The notes: generated by a model from the sequence alone, not told the origin. Shown: positions 43,999 to 53,613, counted from the stretch's first letter. The stretch is DNA of 64,000 nt from Collimonas arenae (GCF_000786695.1 NZ_CP009962.1:186001-250000); one strand, 5' to 3'. Made by a program: numbers and translations.

Positions 43999-44217
43999 AT
44001 GATTTATAGTCAACGATATGAAGCGCTTCGTGAGGTGTTGCAAGGTGTGCGACACAGTGCGGGACTTACCCAAGCGGAACTTGCCCAAAAATTAGGCCGG
44101 GGGCAAAGCTATGTATCGAAAATTGAGCGTGGAGAACGCTATCTAGATGCACTTGAATTCATACTTTGGTGTGAAGCGTGCGGCGCTTCACCAGGGAAAA
44201 TTATCATTGGGATCTAA
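43999..44217 (+). CDS. Small XRE-family HTH protein
   Basis: 72 aa, a single helix-turn-helix domain: AGLTQAELAQKLGRGQSYVS followed by KIERGERYLDALEFILWCEA. It resembles Cro/C.-type controllers. No restriction, toxin or phage gene is adjacent, so it may be an orphan. It marks the left edge of an AT-rich accessory stretch. The operator at 43954-43987 suggests autoregulation. Confidence 0.87.
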   Translation: MIYSQRYEALREVLQGVRHSAGLTQAELAQKLGRGQSYVSKIERGERYLDALEFILWCEACGASPGKIIIGI

Positions 44218-44426
44218 TTAACGCCGACCGGCTAGGTTATCAACAAAATTCACGAATTGATGGGCCAGATGCTCCAGCGTGATACAGCACAACAACGATA
44301 AAATTTTGGTATCTCGCTACATTGGGTGTGGAGTTAACGCTTACGAACTATCGGCCAGTAGCAGCCGTTCATCAAAGATGTTTTCATAATTGGCATTCCA
44401 AATTTGGCATACCACAGAGGAACTCA

Positions 44427-45359
44427 ATGAAACTCATACACTTTTTCTCGGTGTTATATTTCACGTTTTTCACAGCAATCATTTTGGCATTGCCAATCCC
44501 AAGTTTTGCAACTGTGTCTGTGCCAGAAAATTTTTATCCTTGCGATGAATTCAAAGATTTTTCGTCAAATAAACGAGCACTTTATGAAGCAGTGAAATCG
44601 AATAATGCAGATATTGCTTTAAATATTTTGCCAACAGTAGGAGACGTGAATTACTGCACGCCGGCTATGGATTTGAGAGTGGTTGACTTGGCCATCATCC
44701 ATCGAAATGTGCTTCTCGTGAAGCACCTGCTAGAAAAAGGGGCTGAAGTTAATTGTGTCGGCAATTGCAGATCAGCGATCCTGTATGTCATTGACCAACC
44801 CAATGCAGACGAGAAAGAAGAGGATCGCGCAATTGAAATTGGAGACATATTATTGAAGCATGGGGCTTCTTTAGAGCATTTGAATTTTGCCCCGCTTCTC
44901 GATTCCGCTGCACCGATGGGGCGACAATGCCCCTCCGTAGTTTGTGCCGCAAGAAACGGAAACATAAAGACCATAAAATGGTTATCGAAGCATGGTGCCG
45001 CGATAAATTCAGAAGATGCACAGTCTCGGACGCCTCTGATTTTTGCTGTCGTTCGTGGGGATATCACAACAGCGAAGATATTACTGGATCTCGGTGCGAA
45101 TCCAAATGGCCTTCACGAGAATTCCAACGGTTTCGGTAGCCCACTAATACACGCCGCTGCCATGGGCTACCCGGAAATGACTATCTTGCTTATTAGTCGT
45201 GGCGCAAACGTTAACCAAACTATACGTTCCGGTATTGATACCGTGACACCACTTAAATGGGCGCATAAGTGCGGCGACGGTCCTGATGCAAAGGATGAAT
45301 TGGTGCAGCGCTGCAAAGCAGTCGCCGAAATTTTAAGTAACGCAGGGGAAAAAGAATAG
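44427..45359 (+). CDS. Exported ankyrin-repeat protein
   Basis: 310 aa with a signal peptide (about 1-28, ending PSFA). At least four ankyrin repeats are visible: DLAIIHRNVLLVKHLLEKGA, SVVCAARNGNIKTIKWLSKH, TPLIFAVVRGDITTAKILLD, and SPLIHAAAMGYPEMTILLIS. Start at 44427 with AGAGGA upstream; the longer frame from 44322 lacks a signal. Codon use is AT-richer than the core genes nearby, pointing to transfer. It probably mediates protein binding in the periplasm. Confidence 0.85.
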   Translation: MKLIHFFSVLYFTFFTAIILALPIPSFATVSVPENFYPCDEFKDFSSNKRALYEAVKSNNADIALNILPTVGDVNYCTPAMDLRVVDLAIIHRNVLLVKHLLEKGAEVNCVGNCRSAILYVIDQPNADEKEEDRAIEIGDILLKHGASLEHLNFAPLLDSAAPMGRQCPSVVCAARNGNIKTIKWLSKHGAAINSEDAQSRTPLIFAVVRGDITTAKILLDLGANPNGLHENSNGFGSPLIHAAAMGYPEMTILLISRGANVNQTIRSGIDTVTPLKWAHKCGDGPDAKDELVQRCKAVAEILSNAGEKE

Positions 45360-45558
45360 ATAAGTATTACCGACCATGACCGCTTTGTGCTGTGAATTCA
45401 GCCAGTGGCGACTGTCCGAAACGGCTGTATTAGCTGAGTATCGTGACGGGCAACAATCGGTCAAAAGCGGACGTGTAATCGCCATCGAAAAAAATGTTAG
45501 CGCACACGCCCTTGCAGGCAATCAAAGAAGTTAAGAAATGCCAATCAAAGAACAGCAC

Positions 45559-45807
45559 CTACCGATAGAAAGGTTCGACAGTGCCTTTTACTTTAGTCAT
45601 TAAGGGGTTGCCCTTCCGATCTAGCGCCTTTCCGGCCGGGACTTTAATCCATCCCTCGCTGATGCAGTATTCCTCAACTTCGAAGCGTTCTTTATCGTTA
45701 AGTTTAATACCAACATCATGTTCAAATATGGCGGCGTTATAGTAAGGGCTACGAGGATCGACTGAGAGCCGATCGGGAAGTGGTGGGCGGTTTTGGGTAT
45801 CGTTCAT
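45559..45807 (-). CDS. DUF3297 family protein
   Basis: 82 aa. Near full-length DUF3297: PLPDRLSVDPRSPYYNAAIF then EHDVGIKLNDKERFEVEEYC and WIKVPAGKALDRKGNPLM, ending VEPFYR. Small cytoplasmic protein of unknown function common in proteobacteria. ATG at 45807 is preferred over the 5-codon longer frame. Confidence 0.88.
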   Translation of the reverse strand: MNDTQNRPPLPDRLSVDPRSPYYNAAIFEHDVGIKLNDKERFEVEEYCISEGWIKVPAGKALDRKGNPLMTKVKGTVEPFYR

Positions 45808-45917
45808 AGCTACAATTATCAACTATAAGATTAAGCAAAACAATTTTTTATCAGCGTAATGTCGAACGAACAACCGTAGCGAGCTTACGTATTACCAATG
45901 CTGAAAATTAAATTGGA

Positions 45918-46859
45918 ATGGACATGTGCATGATGAAAAATATACTTCTATATTTTCCTTTATTTATATTGGCTGCTTGTGCGAACCCTCGTCCGGTATC
46001 ACCATCTTCGTTAAGCAATATCGGAGAAGAAAAACTCAACGCTTTGTTCGCTGAAAGACTTAATTACATTCAGAATCAAGGTGGCCCATACATAAACGAT
46101 GAAGACATTCAACGACAAACGAAGCTTCTTTTTTGGTTTGTCGATGATACTTACTGTCCACATTGTCCGAGAACTCCCCGAGCGACGGAAGATCAGGAAA
46201 TTAGAAACGCGAAGGATGTTCAAGCTAAGGCCGAAGGCGGCGATCCTCTTAGCCAGTACTTCTTAGCAGTCCGTTATTTGGAAGGCAAGGGTATTTTACA
46301 AAATTCGAAGCAAGGTGTTTTTTGGATGGAAAAGGCCGCTTTAAATGGAAGTGGTGATGCAGCGTACGACCTTGGCCAAATGTATGACCGCGGATTGCAT
46401 GTACCTGTTTCAAAACGAAATGCGGTGAAATTCTATGAAATCAGCATCAAGAATAATGCGTTGAATAGAACAGCAAAATACCGGCTAGGAGAAATGTATG
46501 AGTACGGTATCGGTGTTTCCGAAGACTTTTCTCAAGCAATGGATTGGTATAAAAAATCAGATGAATCCAATGGACTTATTTTGCCAAATGGATATCAACG
46601 AGCCGAATTTAGCATTGGTAGATTGTATGCTCAGGGGAAAGGCTTGCCGAAAAACTATGCCGAAGCCTCAGAGTGGTTCCTAAAAGCGTCAGATTATGGC
46701 AAGGGATATGGCGGAATGGTTGGTGAAGCACAATGTGCGTTGGCCATAATGTATTCAACTGGGTTGGGCGTAAAGCTCGACAATGAGCAAGCGGAATTCT
46801 GGCTTCGTCGACCGAATACCCTATCATATTGTCATTCACTGATGCTGGACCATACTTAA
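45918..46859 (+). CDS. Sel1-repeat lipoprotein
   Basis: 313 aa. A signal with lipobox ILAAC (Cys about residue 21) and then several Sel1-like repeats of about 36 residues: DPLSQYFLAVRYLEGKGI, GDAAYDLGQMYDRGLHVPVS, KYRLGEMYEYGIGVSEDFSQ, EFSIGRLYAQGKGLPKNYAE, AQCALAIMYSTGLGVKLDNE. These alpha-solenoids bind proteins. Several ATGs (45918 to 45933) compete for the start. AT-rich codon use, in the same accessory stretch as the ankyrin gene. Confidence 0.85.
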   Translation: MDMCMMKNILLYFPLFILAACANPRPVSPSSLSNIGEEKLNALFAERLNYIQNQGGPYINDEDIQRQTKLLFWFVDDTYCPHCPRTPRATEDQEIRNAKDVQAKAEGGDPLSQYFLAVRYLEGKGILQNSKQGVFWMEKAALNGSGDAAYDLGQMYDRGLHVPVSKRNAVKFYEISIKNNALNRTAKYRLGEMYEYGIGVSEDFSQAMDWYKKSDESNGLILPNGYQRAEFSIGRLYAQGKGLPKNYAEASEWFLKASDYGKGYGGMVGEAQCALAIMYSTGLGVKLDNEQAEFWLRRPNTLSYCHSLMLDHT

Positions 46860-47043
46860 CGATTTCTGTCGCCAAGTCATTGCATCACAGACTTGCCATG
46901 GTCCGCCGTCGGCCAGAATCGGTCGGATGAGTGCTTTTCTCATAGCGATAGTTGATTCATGGTGGATATTATTCCTTCTGCATTGGTATCCTGTTAATTT
47001 TCAGTGAAATCATGGCGCACCAACCCTTCTATTAAGGCTCCAT

Positions 47044-47469
47044 ATGAGGCACATCCTATTTGCAGCTATCTTCTCTTTTTATGGCGCTGACGCAATTGCC
47101 GCGACCGCAATTCCTACCGATCTTGCGGGCATCTGGGCAACTGAGGGTACCGAGTTCAGTGGGGAGACACTGATGAAAGGGCAAGCCCTTTATCTCGATA
47201 CTGACGGTATGGGGGCAAGTATTGGGGGTGATGGAAAAGCCGTCGCGGGAGTTCAAGTTGTAGTCACTTCATACAGCCCGAGTACCAATAGCTTAGGCCT
47301 TGATTTCACAGAAAACGGCAAGGTCGTTATCAGTGGCACTATGACCTACGATCCAATCCAAAGAGTTATCTTCTCCCCGACGGATTCAAAGCAGCACTAC
47401 TTGCGCCGCTTTGACGCACTGTCAGCCGAGACCAGGAAATCTCTCGGTCTTGAAGCAAGAGAAAAATAA
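47044..47469 (+). CDS. Exported protein of unknown function
   Basis: 141 aa with a signal peptide (about 1-20, AAIFSFYGADAIAATAIP). The mature protein has a lipocalin-like beginning, LAGIWATEGTEFSGETL, and beta-strand patterning. No family recognised. AAGG lies 8 nt before the ATG. It is the last gene of the AT-rich accessory stretch. Confidence 0.65.
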   Translation: MRHILFAAIFSFYGADAIAATAIPTDLAGIWATEGTEFSGETLMKGQALYLDTDGMGASIGGDGKAVAGVQVVVTSYSPSTNSLGLDFTENGKVVISGTMTYDPIQRVIFSPTDSKQHYLRRFDALSAETRKSLGLEAREK

Positions 47470-47765
47470 GCACTTTGTAGTTTGACGTTGAATGCCCAGT
47501 TGAATCCACAGTCGTTTACGGCCGTTCGCATCAAACACAACGACTCAATTCTAATCTGAACTAATACAGTTGAATCCTAATGCCAAGTCCAGGAATTGAC
47601 GGTCAGATCACACATACACAAGTCGTGTAGCCAATTTGTAACAGACCGCGCAAGCGCACGAAGTACTGATATATTGACGCGAGGAAATAAGCACCCTCAT
47701 TTATTTTTTAGCCCGCCGTTGGCCATGCCGGCGGCGGCCTTTAGCGACTTATCGGAGTTCTCTTT

Positions 47766-48650
47766 ATGCGTGGTGTGATGAAGCATGGTTTGACTTTGTT
47801 ATGTATTTTGACACCGCTGGCTGCCAGCGCCGGCGATACCCTCGGCAAGATCCGCGATAGCCAGACCATCACCTTCGCCTACCGCGAAACCGCACCGTTT
47901 TCCTATACCGATGAAAACAAGCAGATCGTCGGTTATTCCATCGACATGTGCCTGAAAATCGCCGATGCAGTCAAGCGCGAACTGAAGCTGCCCAATCTCA
48001 AAGTGGCGTATGTGCCGGTCGATTCCACTACCCGTTTTTCCAGCGTCATCGATGGCAAGGCGGACATGGAATGCGGCTCCACTACCAATAATGCCGAGCG
48101 CCGCACCCGTGTCGGTTTCACTGTGCCGAACTTCTTTTCCAGCGTGCGCATGATCGTCAAGAAGGGCAGCGACATCAAGAACTGGTCGGACCTGCGCGGC
48201 AAAACCATCGTCATTACCAAGAGCACCACCACCATCGATCTGGTCAACGATCGCAGCAATGTGCGTTCGCTGAACATCAAGGTGCTGGAAGCCAAGGACG
48301 ACGCCGAATCGTTTTCCTTCGTTGAGCAGGGCAAGGCCGATGCCTACGCCATGGACGATGTGCTGCTATACAGTTTGCGTGCAACCGCGAAGACGCCGTC
48401 CGACTTTACCGTGCTGGGTGATCCGCTCTCGATCGAACAGTATTCGCTGATGTTCCGCAAAGACGATCCGGCCTTCAAGCAACTGGTGGACAAGGAGATG
48501 GTGCGGATGATCAACGAGGGTGATTTCCAGAAGATCTACAGTTCCTGGTTCACCCAGCCGCACGGCTCCAAGAAGGTCAACATGAGCATGCCGATGGGTT
48601 ATCTGCTGCGCGATTCGCTGCTTTATCCGTCGGACAAGACAGCTCAGTAA
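47766..48650 (+). CDS. Amino-acid ABC transporter substrate-binding protein (GltI-like)
   Basis: 294 aa with a signal peptide (about 1-24, ending AASAG). SBP_bac_3 features: QTITFAYRETAPFSYTDENK, VGYSIDMCLKIADAVK, DGKADMECGSTTNNAERR, and AYAMDDVLLYSL; close to glutamate/aspartate-binding GltI. No permease or ATPase genes are adjacent, so it must use a transporter encoded elsewhere. GGAG before the start. A strong terminator follows. Confidence 0.9.
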   Translation: MRGVMKHGLTLLCILTPLAASAGDTLGKIRDSQTITFAYRETAPFSYTDENKQIVGYSIDMCLKIADAVKRELKLPNLKVAYVPVDSTTRFSSVIDGKADMECGSTTNNAERRTRVGFTVPNFFSSVRMIVKKGSDIKNWSDLRGKTIVITKSTTTIDLVNDRSNVRSLNIKVLEAKDDAESFSFVEQGKADAYAMDDVLLYSLRATAKTPSDFTVLGDPLSIEQYSLMFRKDDPAFKQLVDKEMVRMINEGDFQKIYSSWFTQPHGSKKVNMSMPMGYLLRDSLLYPSDKTAQ

Positions 48651-48665
48651 GTGCGAGACGAAAAA

Positions 48666-48694
48666 AATACCGGGTGCAGCTTGCGCCCGGTATT
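48666..48694. terminator. Bidirectional Rho-independent terminator
   Basis: AATACCGGG (48666-48674) and CCCGGTATT (48686-48694) with A-run on the left (T-run on the minus strand). It serves the minus-strand nucleoside hydrolase gene best and separates it from the convergent binding-protein gene. Confidence 0.88.
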
Positions 48695-48714
48695 CTGAAT
48701 TACCGCAGGCGCTG

Positions 48715-49848
48715 TTATTTCGGCGCAGGCGGCGTCGGCAGGTTCATCAGCCTGATCATCATCTTTTCAAATGCGGGCACATTGACTTCGCGCACCACGG
48801 TGCTTACCTGGGCAATCAAGCCGGGCGGCGCGTAGGCTGCGGGCCAGGACAGGGTGTTGCCGTAGCCGGCCCCGAAGTCGGTATCGATGCTGACATGCAA
48901 CTGGTCGGACTTTCTGATCAGTGTCGGGTCCAGCCACACCGCGGTAGCCAGCTCATCCCATAACGGAAAACCGGTCTCGGTATTTTTCTTCACCAGTTGC
49001 GCCAGCGGCGTATCGGCCTTGGTCATGTCGCTCAGCAGTTTCTTGCTCAGTTCGGTTGCGGTGGAGGGATCGGCCGGCACCATGACGATATGTTTCCACG
49101 GCGCGCGCAAGGCGATTTTGGCCGCTTCCGGATCCCAACGGAAATTGAATTCCAGCCGTGGCGAGTTGATGTATTCGCGCGCAAACTGTTCGGCCGATTT
49201 GGATGGCAGCACCTGGTGCGGATTCAGGCTGCCGCCCATATAGACGATTTCCTTCGCGGTGGCGGCAAAGCTCGGGTCGAGGCTGATCGCCAGCGCCACA
49301 TTGGTCATCGGGCCGGTTGCCAGAATCGTCACCTGTCCCGGAAATTCATGGACTTTCCTGATCATGAAATTGGCGGCGATTTCTGCCGATGGCTTGGTAT
49401 GCGGCATGCCTTCGGAAATCTGCGGCACGACATCGTGTGCATGGTAGTTGGGCTGGCTCTGGATGGTGCCGTCCGGCCATTTCTCATCCGTCCAGGCGCC
49501 CTTGTAATACAGCTTGCCGTACAGTGCTTCCCAACGGCGCGTGGTTTCCTGGGTGTTCAGCAAAGGAAAGGTCGATCCGGGAATCACCGGAATATCGCTG
49601 CGGCCGATGACTTCCAGCGTACGCAGCGCATGCGCGATATTTTCATCGCGCCAGGTCGAGCCGCTGACGATGGTAATCCCCAGCACTTCCACATCTGGCG
49701 ACTGGATCGCCATCAGTTGCGCCGCACGCGGGCCACCGATGTCGTCGTCGATGATGACCTTGCGTTTGCCTTCAGCCTGCGCGGCTACCGCAACGCCCAG
49801 CATGAATATCGCAGGCAGCAGCTTGCGCTGCATGAACTTGGCTTTCAT
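48715..49848 (-). CDS. Exported nucleoside hydrolase
   Basis: 377 aa with a signal peptide (about 1-25, ending AQAEG). IunH-family features: KVIIDDDIGGPRAAQLMA (a variant of the DTDxGxDD calcium site), VLGITIVSGS, ILATGPMTNVALAI, and WDELATAVWLDPTL near the C-terminus with the last metal ligand Asp. It would cleave N-glycosidic bonds of nucleosides in the periplasm. The adjacent minus-strand TonB receptor, GntR regulator and the BMP-type importer fit a nucleoside-scavenging region. Confidence 0.87.
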   Translation of the reverse strand: MKAKFMQRKLLPAIFMLGVAVAAQAEGKRKVIIDDDIGGPRAAQLMAIQSPDVEVLGITIVSGSTWRDENIAHALRTLEVIGRSDIPVIPGSTFPLLNTQETTRRWEALYGKLYYKGAWTDEKWPDGTIQSQPNYHAHDVVPQISEGMPHTKPSAEIAANFMIRKVHEFPGQVTILATGPMTNVALAISLDPSFAATAKEIVYMGGSLNPHQVLPSKSAEQFAREYINSPRLEFNFRWDPEAAKIALRAPWKHIVMVPADPSTATELSKKLLSDMTKADTPLAQLVKKNTETGFPLWDELATAVWLDPTLIRKSDQLHVSIDTDFGAGYGNTLSWPAAYAPPGLIAQVSTVVREVNVPAFEKMMIRLMNLPTPPAPK

Positions 49849-49866
49849 AAATCGCTTTCAAATAGT

Positions 49867-49969
49867 TAGGACTTACGCAAAATTCCGCCAGCGGCGTTAT
49901 GCCTCCTGGCTGTACCTTCGTACTATCTTCGTCGGCATGCCTTACTGGCGAAATTTTGCGTAAGTCCTA
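49867..49969. repeat. Palindromic element, arm type B (copy B2)
   Basis: 103 bp, arms TAGGACTTACGCAAAATT / AATTTTGCGTAAGTCCTA (perfect), then CGCCAG/CTGGCG. Core at about 49901-49941: GCCTCCTGGCTGTACCTTCG followed by TACTATCTTCGTCGGCATGC. It is nearly the reverse complement of B1, 33 kb away. Placed between the TonB receptor stop and the nucleoside hydrolase start, both on the minus strand. Confidence 0.85.
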
Positions 49970-50041
49970 ATAGTGTAAGAAGACATGCAGACCGGGCCGG
50001 GACAGCACAACCCCACCCGACCCGGCCTGCAATGTTCATGA

Positions 50042-52315
50042 TCAGAAGTTGGAACGGAACTGCACGCCAAACATGCGCGGCTCGTTGATGAAGGCAGTCA
50101 GGTTGTCGAAATCGATACCGCCCACCGCCACCGTCTTGTTGGTGATGTTTCGCGCAAACGCTGCGATTTCATATTTGTCGCCATCCCATTTGTAGCCGGC
50201 GCGCAAGCCGCCTTCCAGCAAAGGCTTGCCGGTAAACTCGGTGGAGTTGTACAGGAAGAAGTTGATCTTGCTGCGGTAGGCCCAGTCGGTGTAGAAGTAC
50301 AGTTCGTCGTTGTTGCCCAGCGGGATACCGTAGCGCGCAGTGATGTTGGCGATCCACTTGGGCGCCTGCGGCAAGGGATTGCCGTCGATCGAATACAAGC
50401 CCGGCCGTACCTGGGTATTGAGCATGGTGCAGGCGGCGCAGCCCGCCACCAGCAGGTTCGGATCGCGGATCTGGGTGAAGTTGTAGCTGCCGCCGAAAGT
50501 CATGCGCAGGTGCTCAGTCAGATTGGCTTCCAGATCCAGCTCTGCGCCGTGGCCGACGCTTTTGGCGGCGTTGACCAGCATGATCGAATTGGACGCGCCG
50601 CCCACCGCGGTCAGCTGCTGGTTCTTGACGTCGAAGGTATAGACGCTGAAGTTGGCACGGGCGCGGCGGTTGAACAGATCGGCCTTGATCCCGGCTTCAT
50701 AAGAGGTAATGGTTTCGGCATTGGCGACAGTGATCGGGACCGAGGAAGAGGGTGCCGCAATACTCGGCGCACGGAAACCGGTGGCTACCCGCGCATAGGT
50801 TGTGATGTCATTGTTCAGTGCATAGTTGGCGCTGAGGTCCCAGCTGACGTTCGATTTGCTCTCGCTGATCGAGCTTGGGCCGGTGAAGGTCACGTTGTTG
50901 GCGACCTCGTTGTTGAAGTCCTTCTTGTCCTCGGTATACCGCAAGCCGCCGCGCAGTTTGAAGCGGTCGTTGACGTCATAGGTCAGCGAGCCGAATGCCG
51001 CATAGGCGGTATTCTTCTGGCGATTCTGCAGATAACTGGTTTGCTGCTGCGTATTGCTGTCGAAGTTGGAGCTGTTGCCGGCTACGTTCTCGTAGAAATA
51101 GTACAAGCCGGTTTGCCAGTTGAGCGGCCCGTCGTTCTTCGATTCGACCCGGAACTCTTGCGAAAACTGTTTGTGATCGGCGATGCCGCCGCCGGTCTGT
51201 ACCTGGAACGGAATGAAGCCCGGGCCGGTTGGCGTGCCGCCATCGATATCGCCGCGGCTGAAATAGCTGGAAATGGTTTCATAGCCGGTGATCGAATACA
51301 GCTTGACCTGGTCCAGGTTCCACGACAGTCGCGCGCTGCCGCCGGCGGTGTGCAGCGATTGCGTGTTCATCGCATTGGTGGTGACGGTACCCGGATCGAA
51401 ACCGGCGACGAAACCGTCGCTGCCCTTCTGCAGGATGTTCGCGCGGAACAATTGCGCGTTACCTTCCGAGGCGCGCGAATGCAGGTTGAACAAGGCATTG
51501 AACGTGCCGTCCGGTTTGTACAGGAATTGCAGCCGTCCTGCGCGTTCGTTGTAGCCGCCCATGCTGCCGGTCGGGCCGCCGCCGTTGTTGGTGATCCAGT
51601 CGTCGCGATGCTCCACCAATGTGGAGAAGCGCATCGCCCACTGGTCGCTGAGCGGCACATTGACCGCCGCCTCGACGTTGGCGGTGTTGAAGGTACCGTC
51701 GGAGACGCTGTAATAACCCGATACCTTATCCAGGCTAGGCTTCGCCGAATCGAACTTCACCACCCCGGCCGGCGTATTGCGGCCGAACAGCGTGCCTTGC
51801 GGGCCGCGCAACACTTCCACGCCGGCCATGTCGAACATCGGGAAGCCTTTGAGCGCGGCGTTTTCCTGCACCACGTCGTCGTATATCAGGGATACCGGCT
51901 GTGAGGCAAAGGCGGAAAAATCGGTATTGCCGTAGCCGCGGATATAAAAGCGCGGAAAGGTGCGGCCGTTCGACGATTCGATGTTCAGGCTCGGTACCTT
52001 GGCCGCCAGCACCCGGATATCCTGGCCGCCGGAGTTAAGGACATCAAGCGTCTCGCCCTTGAGCAGGGTCACGGAGATCGGCACATCCTTGATTTTTTCG
52101 ACCTTGCGTTGCGCGGTCACGGTCATGGTTTCCAGCTGCAGGGACGATGTATCCTGAGGCGTCGCCGGGGTGGCCGAGGTAGCAGTTGTTGCCGCCGGCG
52201 CCGCGCTGCCGGCCGTCTGCGCGATGGCAGCGCCGAATGGCAAGGCGACTCCCAGTGTCAGCATCATCTTGTGTGCGCAACGCATGTGGGCGCGTGCCCT
52301 CGCTTTTTTTCCCAT
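50042..52315 (-). CDS. TonB-dependent outer-membrane receptor
   Basis: 757 aa. The signal region (ALPFGAAIAQ) is followed by a plug domain starting TVTAQRKVEKIKDVPISVTL, with PRFYIRGYGNTDF, GVEVLRGPQGTLFGRNTPAG, and a 22-strand barrel ending in EPRMFGVQFRSNF (terminal Phe). The first ATG (52324) is fused to the ribosome binding site, so I use 52315. The substrate is unknown; location beside nucleoside hydrolase and GntR genes suggests nucleosides or nucleic-acid fragments. Two TTGTATACA sites lie upstream. Confidence 0.92.
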   Translation of the reverse strand: MGKKARARAHMRCAHKMMLTLGVALPFGAAIAQTAGSAAPAATTATSATPATPQDTSSLQLETMTVTAQRKVEKIKDVPISVTLLKGETLDVLNSGGQDIRVLAAKVPSLNIESSNGRTFPRFYIRGYGNTDFSAFASQPVSLIYDDVVQENAALKGFPMFDMAGVEVLRGPQGTLFGRNTPAGVVKFDSAKPSLDKVSGYYSVSDGTFNTANVEAAVNVPLSDQWAMRFSTLVEHRDDWITNNGGGPTGSMGGYNERAGRLQFLYKPDGTFNALFNLHSRASEGNAQLFRANILQKGSDGFVAGFDPGTVTTNAMNTQSLHTAGGSARLSWNLDQVKLYSITGYETISSYFSRGDIDGGTPTGPGFIPFQVQTGGGIADHKQFSQEFRVESKNDGPLNWQTGLYYFYENVAGNSSNFDSNTQQQTSYLQNRQKNTAYAAFGSLTYDVNDRFKLRGGLRYTEDKKDFNNEVANNVTFTGPSSISESKSNVSWDLSANYALNNDITTYARVATGFRAPSIAAPSSSVPITVANAETITSYEAGIKADLFNRRARANFSVYTFDVKNQQLTAVGGASNSIMLVNAAKSVGHGAELDLEANLTEHLRMTFGGSYNFTQIRDPNLLVAGCAACTMLNTQVRPGLYSIDGNPLPQAPKWIANITARYGIPLGNNDELYFYTDWAYRSKINFFLYNSTEFTGKPLLEGGLRAGYKWDGDKYEIAAFARNITNKTVAVGGIDFDNLTAFINEPRMFGVQFRSNF

Positions 52316-52324
52316 TTTTCCCAT

Positions 52325-52803
52325 CCCTCTTGTGTCGACGTTGATATCCGAAAAATCTGAACCTGCTTGTTTTTGTTATGCCCGCTGCGTGAATCGTGTG
52401 CAGGTCAAAGACCGTCATGACAGCGCGGCGTCTGATCCGAACGGATACCCACAACGCAAAGACCGTGCCAGAATTTTTCCTGGCAGGAAGAAGAGAGAAA
52501 AATGGTATGTCTATTTGTATCGGAATATATTGTATACATCCGGAAAACCGTTTTTCGTGCGAAAAACAACTTGCAGGGATGATAAGTATGGTTGGCGAGA
52601 AGAGCGCCGTGCGCGGCAAAAAATAACGCCATCTATTGGTGAGCGTCGCGCCAAAGTAGGGAAGGCGGGATGTTGCAAGAACCGGATTAGTGCGCGTGCG
52701 TGCTTCAAAATGGCGACATTTCGGAATAATTTGTATACACTTTCTGACAGCTGGGACGGGCGTAGTTGTGCCCTAAGATAGGTCCCGGAAACGCGGGGCT
52801 TGC
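52325..52803. other. Gene-free spacer upstream of the TonB receptor
   Basis: About 480 bp between two minus-strand genes, AT-rich in 52480-52560 and 52700-52740. It holds the two GntR-type sites (listed separately) and presumably the receptor promoter. No convincing ORF. Confidence 0.5.
52521..52739. promoter_or_regulatory. Two matching GntR-type sites, CGGAATATATTGTATACA
   Basis: CGGAATATATTGTATACA (52521-52538) and CGGAATAATTTGTATACA (52722-52739) agree at 16 of 18 positions, 201 bp apart. TTGTATACA fits the palindromic TNGTNNNACNA-like sites of FCD-type GntR repressors. The GntR gene lies next to them. Confidence 0.65.
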
Positions 52804-53541
52804 TCAGGCAAGATCGAGTATTTCCGCCAGGTCGACTTCGTGTTCGTCGTCGCTAAGACGCAGGGCGCGTTCGATATCGAGCAGATGCTGGTTCATCATC
52901 GCTATCGCCTTTGTGGCGTCGCCGTCGGCGATGGCGTCGATCAGTTCTTCATGCTCGTGGTTCGGGCAGGGAGTCTTGTTGGGCGCCTGGTACAGGGCGA
53001 TGATCAGGGAGCAGCGCGAGACCAGCTCGCGCAGGAAGCGGGTCAGGACCGGATTGCCGGCTGTCTCGGACAACAGGATATGGAACTCGCCGCCAAGGCG
53101 TATCCATTTGGGGTGGTCGCCGCTATGAAAGGACGCATGTTCTTCTTTGACGATTTGGCGCAGCCGGGCAATCTGGGCGCGCGTCGCATGCTCCGCCGCC
53201 AGCGGCACGATGGCGGCTTCAATGGCGCGCCGCGCCGCGAAAATCTCGCGAGTTTCCTGCGGCGTCGGCTGCGCAATGATGGCGCCGCGGTTCGGCCGCA
53301 ATTCAAGGATATGATCGTGCGCCAGGCGCTGGATGGCCTTGCGCACGATCGTCCGGCTGACGGCAAACAGTTCGCACAGGCTGGCCTCGGTCAGCTTGGT
53401 GCCCGGCGGCAGGCGTTGGCTCATGACTGCCTTCAGCACCGAATCGTAGATTTTTTGATCGACAACGCCGCTGCCCCGGGTTGAAGCGGGTCTGGCCGAA
53501 GCGGGGGTGACGGGCTTTTTTTTCATGGGCTTTGTTTTCAT
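52804..53541 (-). CDS. GntR-family regulator with FCD domain
   Basis: 245 aa. A basic N-terminal tail (1-25) precedes the winged HTH (about 28-95): PPGTKLTEASLCELFAVSRT then IVRKAIQRLAHDHILEL and AIIAQPTPQETREIF. The FCD ligand domain (about 100-235) carries the metal-site pattern with D/H residues (EFHILLSETAGN, NHEHEELIDAI). It probably controls the TonB receptor and perhaps the ABC importer on the other side. The start may be 53541 or the Met at 53526. Confidence 0.92.
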   Translation of the reverse strand: MKTKPMKKKPVTPASARPASTRGSGVVDQKIYDSVLKAVMSQRLPPGTKLTEASLCELFAVSRTIVRKAIQRLAHDHILELRPNRGAIIAQPTPQETREIFAARRAIEAAIVPLAAEHATRAQIARLRQIVKEEHASFHSGDHPKWIRLGGEFHILLSETAGNPVLTRFLRELVSRCSLIIALYQAPNKTPCPNHEHEELIDAIADGDATKAIAMMNQHLLDIERALRLSDDEHEVDLAEILDLA

Positions 53542-53613
53542 TTTCTGATTACCAGTCTGCTGTCATGCTACCGCAAATTATCGCTGCCATCATCGCAGCA
53601 GACACAGGCCGAA

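Noticed and set aside
45361..45540. Possible dispersed intergenic motif (ATCGGTCAAAAGCGGACGT type) also echoed near 44345
   Set aside because: Similarity between copies is short and weak by eye; no structure could be supported.
50510..51904. 464-codon plus-strand ORF
   Set aside because: Antisense to the TonB receptor, whose plug and barrel motifs are intact.
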